From Bradyrhizobium arachidis (GTDB lineage Bacteria; Pseudomonadota; Alphaproteobacteria; Rhizobiales; Xanthobacteraceae): a DNA stretch of 64,000 bases. Below are positions 57,451-64,000 of the stretch, one piece after another (positions within the stretch are counted from its first letter, which is position 1; the number at the start of each line of letters is the position of its first letter). The notes under the pieces were generated by a model. The model worked only from the letters and a program-made list of their open reading frames with translations. It was not told where the DNA came from and did no database searches. The position numbers and the translations under genes are program-made. The stretch spans positions 8,494,001 to 8,558,000 of the forward strand of contig NZ_CP030050.1 in assembly GCF_015291705.1 (NCBI RefSeq), read 5' to 3'.

Positions 57451-58782
57451 ATGTTTTCCCGCCGAGGATTTTTGGGCACGGCCGCGCTCGCCAGCGCATC
57501 CGTCGTCAGCGGCCGCGTGCAGGCGGCCTCGATTCCGGAAGCCCCGCACATGGACAAGGTGGTGATGCAGCCGCCGCTGCACCCCATCAGCGGGCCAGAT
57601 TATCGCCCCGTGGTCACGCTGAACGGTTGGTCGCTGCCGTTCCGCATGAACGGCGACTGGAAGGAATTCCATCTCGTCGCCGAGCCCGTGGTGCGCGAAT
57701 TCGCCGAAGGCATGAAGGTGAACCTGTGGGGCTATAACGGCCAGTCGCCGGGCCCGACCATCGAGGCGGTCGAGGGCGACAAGGTCCGCATCTTTGTCAC
57801 CAACAAGCTGCCCGAATACACCAGTGTGCACTGGCACGGCATGATCATCCCCAGCGGCATGGACGGTGTCGGCGGGCTGACCCAGCCGCACATCCAGCCG
57901 GGAAAGACCTTCGTCTACGAGTTCGAGATGAAGAAGAGCGGCACCTTCATGTACCACCCGCACTCCGACGAAATGGTGCAGATCGCGATGGGCATGATGG
58001 GCATGGTCGTGGTGCACCCGCGCGATCAGGGCTTCCGCCCCGTCGACCGCGACTTCGTCTTCGTGATGAGCACCTATCGCGTCGATCCCGGCACCTATCT
58101 GCCGCAGGTCAACGAGATGACCGATTTCAACATGTGGACCTGGAATGCGCGGGTGTTTCCCGGCATCGATCCCTTGGCCGTCCGGCTCGGCGACAAGGTG
58201 CGCGTGCGGATCGGCAATCTCAGCATGACCAACCATCCGATCCATCTGCACGGCCACAGCTTTGCGGTGACCTGCACCGACGGCGGCTGGATTCCCGAGA
58301 GCGCGCAATATCCGGAGACGACCACCGACGTCCCGGTCGGTGCGATCAGAGTGTTCGACGTGCTCGCCGACAATCCGGGCGACTGGGCATTTCATTGCCA
58401 CAAGTCGCATCACACAATGAATGCGATGGGCCACGACATGCGCAACCTGATCGGGGTGTCGCGCAAGGACCTCGCCAAGGCCGTCGGCAAGCTCGCGCCG
58501 GATGCGATGGTGATGGGGCAATCCGGCATGGCGATGGGCAACATGGAGATGCCGGCGCCCGACAACACGCTGCCGATGATGTCAGGCACCGGCCAGTTCG
58601 GCCCGATCGAGATGGGCGGAATGTTCACGGTAATGAAGATCCGCGAGGACCTTGCGCGTGACGATTATCGCGATCCCGGCCCCTATCAATTCCCCAAAGG
58701 CACCGTCGCCTACGAGGTCGCAGCACCAGCTACGGAGCCGGCGAGGCAACCCGGCGCGCCCGCGCACAAGATGAAGATGTGA
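57451..58782 (+). CDS. Two-domain multicopper oxidase, Tat-exported
   Basis: 443-aa copper oxidase; ATG 57451 with GGAG 7 bases upstream (ATG 57439 is the alternative). A twin-arginine signal (SRRGFLGTAALA) is followed by cupredoxin 1 with H127-W-H129-G and H169-P-H171. Cupredoxin 2 has H262-P-I-H-L-H-G-H269 and H315-C316-H317 with a later H321 and axial M326. Spacing matches small two-domain laccases with the type 1 site in domain 2. Residues about 345-443 are Met-rich, as in copper-detoxifying oxidases. It probably oxidises Cu(I) in the periplasm. Confidence 0.93.
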   Translation: MFSRRGFLGTAALASASVVSGRVQAASIPEAPHMDKVVMQPPLHPISGPDYRPVVTLNGWSLPFRMNGDWKEFHLVAEPVVREFAEGMKVNLWGYNGQSPGPTIEAVEGDKVRIFVTNKLPEYTSVHWHGMIIPSGMDGVGGLTQPHIQPGKTFVYEFEMKKSGTFMYHPHSDEMVQIAMGMMGMVVVHPRDQGFRPVDRDFVFVMSTYRVDPGTYLPQVNEMTDFNMWTWNARVFPGIDPLAVRLGDKVRVRIGNLSMTNHPIHLHGHSFAVTCTDGGWIPESAQYPETTTDVPVGAIRVFDVLADNPGDWAFHCHKSHHTMNAMGHDMRNLIGVSRKDLAKAVGKLAPDAMVMGQSGMAMGNMEMPAPDNTLPMMSGTGQFGPIEMGGMFTVMKIREDLARDDYRDPGPYQFPKGTVAYEVAAPATEPARQPGAPAHKMKM

Positions 58783-58814
58783 AGATTTCGATGAACCATC
58801 AACTGGAGAACAAG

Positions 58815-59267
58815 ATGAAGACGATCAAACTCGCTCTCGCGCTGGCTGCGCTGTCGATCGCGCCGGCCTTTGCCCATGAGCAGCACGGGCACGAGTCCTT
58901 TTCGGCCGGGGAGCCCGGCAATCCCAAAAAGCCCGCGCGCACCATCGAGATCCTGATGAACGAGATGGACTACACGCCCGCCAAGATCGAGGTCAAACGC
59001 GGCGAGCAGATCCGCTTCGTGCTGCGCAATGTCGGCAAGGAGGACCATGAATTCCTGCTCGCCACTACCAAGGAAAATCTCGCGCATGCCGAGGTGATGA
59101 AGAAGCATCCGCACATGGAGCACGACGATCCCAACGGCGTGCGCCTCGCACCGAGCAAGACCGCCGAGATCCTCTGGAAATTCAGCAAGGCCGGCACGTT
59201 CGAATTTTCCTGCCTCATTCCCGACCACCGCAACTACGGCATGGTCGGCCACGTCACCGTGAAGTAA
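58815..59267 (+). CDS. Periplasmic cupredoxin domain protein
   Basis: 150-aa protein. ATG 58815 has GGAG 6 bases upstream and gives the signal peptide TIKLALALAALSIAPAFA. The His-rich N-terminus (HEQHGHESF) precedes a plastocyanin-like fold: ILMNEMDYTPAKIEVKRGE, VGKEDHEFLL (first copper His) and TFEFSCLIPDHRNYGMVG with the Cys-x4-His-x4-Met-type ligands. A loop with AEVMKKHPHMEHDD adds Met and His. It is probably a copper carrier for the preceding oxidase. Earlier starts at GTG 58779 and ATG 58791 exist. Confidence 0.88.
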   Translation: MKTIKLALALAALSIAPAFAHEQHGHESFSAGEPGNPKKPARTIEILMNEMDYTPAKIEVKRGEQIRFVLRNVGKEDHEFLLATTKENLAHAEVMKKHPHMEHDDPNGVRLAPSKTAEILWKFSKAGTFEFSCLIPDHRNYGMVGHVTVK

Positions 59268-59284
59268 CGCGAAGGAAGACTCCC

Positions 59285-59599
59285 ATGAACCGCATCATCC
59301 GCATCGCCGCAGCGCTGGCGCTGACCGTCGGTCTTGCCACTGGCGTCTTTTCTTCTGGAGTCGTGGCTGCCGGCGCCGCCATCAGCGGCGAGGTCAAGAA
59401 GATCGACGAGAGCGCCGGCAAGATCACGCTCAAGCACGGCCCCGCCAAGAGCCTCGGCATGGAGGAGCCCATGACCATGGTCTACCGCGTCAAGGACACC
59501 ACGATGCTCAAGCAGGTGAAGGTCGGCGACAAGGTGACCTTCGAGGCCGAGGAGGCGGCGGCCGGGTACACGGTGACGAAGTTGGAGAAGGCGAAGTAG
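59285..59599 (+). CDS. CusF-like periplasmic copper-binding protein
   Basis: 104-aa protein with signal peptide (MNRIIRIAAALALTVGLATG) and a CusF/OB-fold domain: SGEVKKIDESAGKITLKHGP, then LGMEEPMTMVYRVKD. This supplies the His (KHGP) and the two Met residues (EEPMTM) of the Cu(I)/Ag(I) site, with V in the position where E. coli CusF has its capping Trp partner. It follows the cupredoxin gene after 17 bases and ends the copper operon before a long repeat. Confidence 0.9.
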   Translation: MNRIIRIAAALALTVGLATGVFSSGVVAAGAAISGEVKKIDESAGKITLKHGPAKSLGMEEPMTMVYRVKDTTMLKQVKVGDKVTFEAEEAAAGYTVTKLEKAK

Positions 59600-59610
59600 G
59601 GGCATTTTGG

Positions 59611-59709
59611 TCATTCCGGGGCGCGCGCAGCGCGAGCCCGGAATCCATTTATCTACTGGCTCCGCCGCACAATGGATTCCGGGCTCGCCCTTCGGGCGCC
59701 CCGGAATGA
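59611..59709. repeat. Long nested inverted repeat after the copper operon
   Basis: The outer stem TCATTCCGGGGCGC (59611-59624) pairs perfectly with GCGCCCCGGAATGA (59696-59709). An inner 17-bp stem is formed by 59633-59649 and 59671-59687 (AATGGATTCCGGGCTCG). It has the form of a non-autonomous rhizobial palindromic element. It begins 11 bases after the CusF-like stop and would serve as a strong terminator. Confidence 0.85.
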
Positions 59710-59946
59710 CACCCCGCAGCCCCCGAATCCCCCTGCCCAGACCTCCTGCCGCACCCTCCGTTAACCCTTTGCTAACCATACACCGGGCAAAAATTGCCGG
59801 GTGAAGTCGAGTGTCGTCGGCCGCGTTAGAACGGGGGATCCCCTGTGGACGCCAGTGCGGTGCCTCACTTTCGGAACGGCGGCCCCTCGGCCGCCGCGCA
59901 GGCGTTTGGGGCGCGCGGCCGGCAGTCGCGCGGGGAGGCAGCTACC
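59710..59946. promoter_or_regulatory. flhA upstream region with imperfect palindrome
   Basis: Together with the preceding repeat this makes about 350 bases without a supported gene. CACCGGGCAA (59781-59790) and TTGCCGGGTG (59794-59803) form a 9-of-10 inverted repeat around AAA, a candidate operator. A GTG at 59845 preceded by GGGGGA would extend FlhA by 34 residues, so the true leader may be shorter. Confidence 0.5.
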
Positions 59947-62088
59947 ATGGTCGACGTCACCGCGGGACAGGGCGTAGGCGCAGCAAAGCCCGGCATCCCC
60001 TCCCTCAACGAAATCGTCAGCATCCTCAAGCGCGGCGACATCGCGCTCGCGCTCGGCATCCTCACCATCCTGGTGGTGCTGATCCTCCCCCTGCCCGCGA
60101 TCGTGCTGGACCTGTTCCTGGCGATCTCGATCACGCTCTCGATCCTGATCCTGATGACCTCGCTGTTCATCCAGGCGCCGCTCGAATTCTCGGCCTTCCC
60201 GACCATCCTCCTGATCTCGACCATGCTGCGCCTCTCGCTCAACATGGCCTCGACCCGCCTGATCCTGTCGCATGGGCACGAGGGCACGGATGCCGCCGGT
60301 CACGTCATCGAAGCCTTCGGCAGCTTCGTGATGGGCGGCAATTTCGTCATCGGCATCATCGTCTTCGCCATCCTGATCATCGTCAATTTCGTCGTCATCA
60401 CCAAGGGTTCGGGCCGTATCGCCGAAGTCGCCGCCCGCTTCCACCTCGACGCCATGCCCGGCAAGCAGATGGCGATCGACGCCGACCTCTCCGCCGGCCT
60501 GATCGACGAGAAGGTCGCCAAGCAGCGCCGCAAGGAGCTGGAGGACGAGAGCGGATTCTTCGGCGCCATGGACGGTGCCTCCAAATTCGTCCGCGGCGAT
60601 GCCATCGCCGGCCTCCTGATCGTCTTCATCAACGTCGTCGGCGGCATGATCATCGGCGTCGCGCAGCAGGGCCTCTCCTTCGCCGACGCCGGGCGCAGCT
60701 ACACGCTGCTGACCGTCGGCGACGGCCTCGTCACCCAGGTGCCGGCGCTGATCGTCTCGACCGCGGCGGGCCTGCTCGTGTCCAAGGCCGGCGTCTCCGG
60801 CGCCGCCGACAAGGCGCTGATGAAGCAGTTCTCCGGTTATCCGCAGGCGCTGGCGATGTCCTCGGCAGTCATGCTGGTGCTGGCGGCCCTGCCGGGCATC
60901 CCGACCATCCCCTTCCTCGCGCTCGGCGCCGGCGCCGGCGCGCTGGCCTGGCACGCCCGCAACCACAAGCGCACCACCGTCAAGGCCGAGGAAGCTGCCA
61001 AGGCCGCTCCTGCGGCAGGTCAGCCTGGCGCGCCGGGCACCGCTGCGGCCGAGGAGCCGATCTCCGCTGCGCTGAAGATCGACGACCTCAAGATCGAGCT
61101 CGGCTACGCCCTCTTGCCGCTCGTCAACGGGCCCGACGGCACCGACCGCCTCACCGAGCAGATCAAGGCGCTGCGCCGCTCGCTGGCGATCGAGATGGGC
61201 TTCGTGATGCCGGCGGTGCGCATCCTCGACAACGTCCAGCTCGAAGCCAACACCTACATCATCAAGATCAAGGAGGTCGACGCCGGCAGCGGCAAGATCT
61301 GGCCGAACCAGTTCATGGTCATGGACCCCGGCGGCAGCCAGGTTCAGGTGCCCGGCATCCACACCACCGAGCCGACCTTCGGCCTGCCCGCGACCTGGGT
61401 CGACGCCAGCCTCAAGGAAGAAGCCTCGCTCAAGGGCTACACCGTCGTCGACGCCGCGACCGTGCTCTCGACCCATCTCACCGAGCTGCTCAAGGCCAAC
61501 ATGTCGGACCTGCTCTCCTATGGCGAGGTGCAGAAGCTGCTCAAGGAGCTGCCGAAGGAGCAGAGCGAGCTGGTCAAGGACATCGTGCCGGGACAGGTCA
61601 CCGTGTCCGGCATCCAGCGCGTGCTGCAGCTGCTGCTGGCCGAGCGCATCTCCATCCGCGACCTCTCGACCATCCTCGAAGGCATCGCCGACTCGCTCGC
61701 CTTCTCGCGCAATCCCGCGACCATGGTCGAGCACGTCCGCGCCCGCCTGGCGCGCCAGATCTGCGCGCAAAACACCTCCTACAACGGGTATCTGCCGCTG
61801 ATCGCGCTGTCGGCGAAGTGGGAGCAGGCGTTCGCCGAATCCATCATCGGCCAGGGCGAGGAGCGCAGCCTCGCGATGCAGCCCTCGAAACTGTCGGAGT
61901 TCATGACGGCCGTGCGCGAGGCGTTCGAGCGCGCCGCCCGCGAAGGCGAGGCTCCGGTGCTGGTCACCTCTGCGGCAATTCGTCCGTTCGTACGTTCCCT
62001 GGTCGAGCGGTTCCGGGCCCAGACGACCGTGCTGTCGCAGGCTGAAATCCACCCCAGGGCGAGGTTGAAAACGGTCGGAAGCATCTGA
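59947..62088 (+). CDS. flhA: Flagellar biosynthesis protein FlhA
   Basis: 713-aa core component of the flagellar type III export gate. ATG 59947 has GGGGAGG 8 bases upstream (GTG 59845 is a possible longer start). The N-terminal half has about eight membrane helices (LALGILTILVVLILPLPAIV, FSAFPTILLISTMLRLSLN, the FHIPEP-type loop RFHLDAMPGKQMAIDADLSA). The C-terminal cytoplasmic domain reads GYALLPLVNGPDGTDRLTEQ, DPGGSQVQVPGIHTTEPTFG, VDAATVLSTHLTELLK. No other flagellar gene is adjacent in the window. Confidence 0.95.
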   Translation: MVDVTAGQGVGAAKPGIPSLNEIVSILKRGDIALALGILTILVVLILPLPAIVLDLFLAISITLSILILMTSLFIQAPLEFSAFPTILLISTMLRLSLNMASTRLILSHGHEGTDAAGHVIEAFGSFVMGGNFVIGIIVFAILIIVNFVVITKGSGRIAEVAARFHLDAMPGKQMAIDADLSAGLIDEKVAKQRRKELEDESGFFGAMDGASKFVRGDAIAGLLIVFINVVGGMIIGVAQQGLSFADAGRSYTLLTVGDGLVTQVPALIVSTAAGLLVSKAGVSGAADKALMKQFSGYPQALAMSSAVMLVLAALPGIPTIPFLALGAGAGALAWHARNHKRTTVKAEEAAKAAPAAGQPGAPGTAAAEEPISAALKIDDLKIELGYALLPLVNGPDGTDRLTEQIKALRRSLAIEMGFVMPAVRILDNVQLEANTYIIKIKEVDAGSGKIWPNQFMVMDPGGSQVQVPGIHTTEPTFGLPATWVDASLKEEASLKGYTVVDAATVLSTHLTELLKANMSDLLSYGEVQKLLKELPKEQSELVKDIVPGQVTVSGIQRVLQLLLAERISIRDLSTILEGIADSLAFSRNPATMVEHVRARLARQICAQNTSYNGYLPLIALSAKWEQAFAESIIGQGEERSLAMQPSKLSEFMTAVREAFERAAREGEAPVLVTSAAIRPFVRSLVERFRAQTTVLSQAEIHPRARLKTVGSI

Positions 62089-62382
62089 TTTGCCTTAAGA
62101 AGCCGTGTGTTTTTCGGCCACAGGCAAATGGTTTTTGAGTTCCTGGCGCCTTGTCGACCAAAGGCCGGAAAGGCGCCAGGCAAGCACATTATATCTTTGA
62201 AATAATTATATAATCGAACGATCTCGCGTCGTTTTTGATCGCGATCTTTCACGTCCTTTCACGCTCTTGTGATGGCCTCTTGGGAACGAATCCCACCAAT
62301 ACTACGTTGTTGGGCACCGGAAGCATGAACCTGCCTGAAACGGCCGGCGACTACTTCGGGTAGATGGCGGCAGGAGGCTTCC

Positions 62383-62583
62383 ATGAACCACTCGATCTAC
62401 AGCGCCGATCGCTCGACCCACTTGAAGATTGTGGTCGTGGCCCTCGTCGCAGGGATCGCGGTGGCAGGCCTCGGCATCACGGCACGCTCGGGTTCTGATG
62501 AAGGTCTGACCCAGACGGCCCGCGTCATCAAGGCCGGGAAGCCGGTCGTTATCACCAGCTCGAACGCATCCCTCGTTCGATAA
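62383..62583 (+). CDS. Small single-helix membrane protein
   Basis: 66-aa protein with GGAGG at 62371-62376 and ATG 62383. A polar start (MNHSIYSADRSTHLK) is followed by one hydrophobic helix (IVVVALVAGIAVAGLGI) and a periplasmic-looking tail (TQTARVIKAGKPVVITSS). I recall similar small proteins as common in Bradyrhizobium; their function is unknown. An AT-rich stretch near 62188-62215 upstream could hold the promoter, and a hairpin terminator follows at 62682-62710. Confidence 0.78.
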   Translation: MNHSIYSADRSTHLKIVVVALVAGIAVAGLGITARSGSDEGLTQTARVIKAGKPVVITSSNASLVR

Positions 62584-62681
62584 GGAGATCTGACGAGTTT
62601 TTTGAATTCACGCGGCTCTTTACCAGCCCCCCAAAGTCACCGCGTGGATATGTAGACGACCCCAACCCCAAGTCGACTACA

Positions 62682-62710
62682 GAAAGCGCCCGCCCCCCAC
62701 GGGCGCTTTC
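62682..62710 (+). terminator. Probable intrinsic terminator
   Basis: GAAAGCGCCCG (62682-62692) and CGGGCGCTTTC (62700-62710) make a perfect 11-bp stem with a 7-base loop. Three T residues occur inside the stem end (TTTCTC), so the U-tract is short. It lies 99 bases after the small membrane protein gene. Confidence 0.7.
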
Positions 62711-62726
62711 TCACGTCTGGGGTTCC

Positions 62727-62748
62727 CGTCATTGCGAGCGCAATGACG
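62727..62748. repeat. 22-bp palindrome CGTCATTGCG-AG-CGCAATGACG
   Basis: A perfect 10-bp-arm inverted repeat in the gap between the small membrane protein and the flavoprotein gene. It matches in form the short end pieces of rhizobial intergenic mosaic repeats and could terminate the leftward transcript from the flavoprotein gene. Confidence 0.75.
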
Positions 62749-62806
62749 GAGCAAGGCGCACAGCCGCGATCCTCCAACCAGCTCCCTGCCAAAGCGTCAC
62801 CCGATA

Positions 62807-64000
62807 CTACCGCGCCCCGTAGGTCGGCGGCGGCGCCTGCACCGTCGGCGCAGCGGCTGCGAACAGCTCGTCCTTGCTGCCCGAGAGCGGCGGATAGATC
62901 CGCTTGCAGTTGATGGTCTTCTTGGTCGCCTTCGCTGCTGCACCTGTCGTCCGCACCTCCCGGTCCCAGCCCTCGGTGTAGAGCGCGCCCCAGCCGCCGA
63001 GATCGAGCACGGTCACGTACCAGTCGATCCGCAGCGGCAGCATCGGCCGGCCCGCGAGATCGGCCACGACATTGTGGCCGGCGAAACGGCCCATCGGCCG
63101 CGCGAACTGGCAGGACATCACGGTCGGATGTAAGCCATCGACGACGCTGGAGGCGACATCGCCGGCCGCGAACACGCCGCCGACATCCGCGACCCGCATG
63201 AAGGGATCGACCAGGAGGCGCCCGAGGCGATCACGCGCATCCGGAAAGCTCGCCGCGAGACGGCTTGCACGCATCCCGGCGCACCAGATCACCGTCTGCG
63301 TCGGGATGAACTCGCCCGAGCTCAGGTGCATGCCGGCGGCCTCGACCGATGCGACACGCACGCCGAGCCGCGTCTCGACCTCGAGCGAGGCAAGCGCGGT
63401 CTCGATCACCGGTCGCGCATGCACGCCGATGGTGGCGCCGACCGCCGGATTGGGATCGACCAGGATGATACGGCGACTGCCGGTGATACCTGCACGCGCC
63501 AGCCGGTCCGGCATCTCGGCCGCGACCTCGATGCCGGTGAAGCCGGCGCCGACCACCACGACCGTCGAGCGACCCGGCGACGGCGCGCTGTGTCCGAGCG
63601 AGGTGAGATGCTCCTCGAGATTGAGCGCCGCAGCATAGGTATCGACGTCGAACGCATGCTCGGCGAGGCCCGGAATGTCGGGCCGCATCACCTCGCTGCC
63701 GAGCGCCAGCACCAGGCGGTCGTATCTCAGCGTCTCATCGCCGCGGTCGGTGACCAGCGAAATCTCACGCCGTGCCGGATCGATGGTCTCGACCTCACCG
63801 ATGCCGTGACTGACACCGATCGGATCGAGCAGTTGCGGCAGCGGGATGGCGACCTCGGAAAGATCGGCCTCGTAATTGCGCACGCGGATGTTGTGATAGG
63901 GATTGCGGTCAATGAGGCGGATCTCGATGTCGCTGACAGCACCGATCTCCTCGCGCATGCGCGCAGCACCGATGGCCGCCCACAGGCCTGCAAACCCGGC
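62807..64000 (-). CDS. NAD(P)/FAD-dependent oxidoreductase, type II NADH dehydrogenase-like (5' end beyond right edge)
   Basis: The frame is open from the right edge (398 codons visible to the stop). An ATG at 63958 is internal: 14 more codons upstream read AGFAGLWAAIGAAR, the tail of the FAD-binding GxGxxG motif, so the true start lies outside. The second nucleotide-binding motif is VVVVGAGFTGIEVAAEMPDR, and the third FAD segment is VFAAGDVASSV. Family relatives oxidise NADH with quinones or other acceptors. The C-terminal 60 residues include AAAKATKKTINCKRIYPPL. Confidence 0.9.
   Translation of the reverse strand, partial: AGFAGLWAAIGAARMREEIGAVSDIEIRLIDRNPYHNIRVRNYEADLSEVAIPLPQLLDPIGVSHGIGEVETIDPARREISLVTDRGDETLRYDRLVLALGSEVMRPDIPGLAEHAFDVDTYAAALNLEEHLTSLGHSAPSPGRSTVVVVGAGFTGIEVAAEMPDRLARAGITGSRRIILVDPNPAVGATIGVHARPVIETALASLEVETRLGVRVASVEAAGMHLSSGEFIPTQTVIWCAGMRASRLAASFPDARDRLGRLLVDPFMRVADVGGVFAAGDVASSVVDGLHPTVMSCQFARPMGRFAGHNVVADLAGRPMLPLRIDWYVTVLDLGGWGALYTEGWDREVRTTGAAAKATKKTINCKRIYPPLSGSKDELFAAAAPTVQAPPPTYGAR

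Noticed and set aside
59761..62052. 763-codon minus-strand frame and a 744-codon plus-strand frame over flhA
   Set aside because: Both are low-complexity (Asp/Gly/Arg or Arg/Pro/His rich) shadows. Only the frame from 59947 shows FlhA motifs.
1..64000. CRISPR arrays, tRNA or rRNA genes, insertion sequences, prophage
   Set aside because: Reading the intergenic regions showed no spaced direct repeats, cloverleaf-like sequences, ribosomal RNA stretches or transposase/integrase frames. A covariance-model scan would be needed to exclude small RNAs.

Overview
The window looks like a chromosomal stretch of a Bradyrhizobium-type alphaproteobacterium. Base composition is strongly GC-rich. Gene content is typical of soil Rhizobiales: liv-type transport, a Bug-family binding protein, molybdenum hydroxylase, flhA and putrescine/omega-amino-acid catabolism. 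Several kinds of long palindromic intergenic repeat familiar from that group recur here. The genus is an inference. No rRNA, tRNA, CRISPR array, transposase or integrase was recognised.

Layout. 1-3711: a TetR regulator (cut by the left edge) diverges, across a 30-bp near-perfect palindrome, from two unrelated periplasmic binding proteins flanking a metallo-beta-lactamase-fold hydrolase. 3954-7465: a VOC protein, a methyltransferase, and a GlxA/AraC-type regulator beside a tandem pair of small paralogues, one cytosolic and one exported. 7577-9588: an L,D-transpeptidase and a small membrane protein. 9745-14795: a complete branched-chain amino-acid-type ABC operon (binding protein, LivH, LivM, LivG, LivF). 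15041-19287: an envelope glycan neighbourhood (flippase, Tat-exported GH10 enzyme, glycosyltransferase-like protein).

19383-23644: a SAM-cyclase-ATPase-TPR signalling protein coupled to an isoaspartyl-methyltransferase-like gene. 23781-32478: a compact non-ribosomal peptide cluster made of an A-PCP-C-A-PCP-C synthetase without thioesterase, a small lysine-rich protein, an Sfp-type phosphopantetheinyl transferase and a luciferase-like flavin monooxygenase. 32667-40414: an acetylpolyamine-amidohydrolase-like enzyme, two beta-propeller oxidoreductase-like proteins, small DUF proteins, an enoyl-CoA hydratase, a gamma-glutamyltransferase and a His-rich secreted protein.

40472-48295: an amine/omega-amino-acid uptake and catabolism region (FAD oxidase, polar amino acid ABC transporter, D-amino acid dehydrogenase, class III aminotransferase) with two XRE-cupin regulators. 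48636-53308: a three-subunit molybdenum hydroxylase and a divergent TetR regulator. 53375-55047: a DUF4864 protein and an MFS carrier. 55198-59599: a copper-handling operon (His-rich protein, lipoprotein, TolC, two-domain multicopper oxidase, cupredoxin, CusF-like). 59947-64000: flhA without flagellar neighbours, a small membrane protein with a terminator downstream, and an NADH-dehydrogenase-like flavoprotein cut by the right edge.

The most novel-looking locus is the NRPS cluster. Its first adenylation domain resembles stand-alone acyl-CoA/oxalyl-CoA ligases, its second lacks the usual alpha-amino anchoring Asp, and it ends in a condensation domain. Starts were chosen by ATG/GTG plus Shine-Dalgarno and signal-peptide fit, and often differ from the longest open frame.
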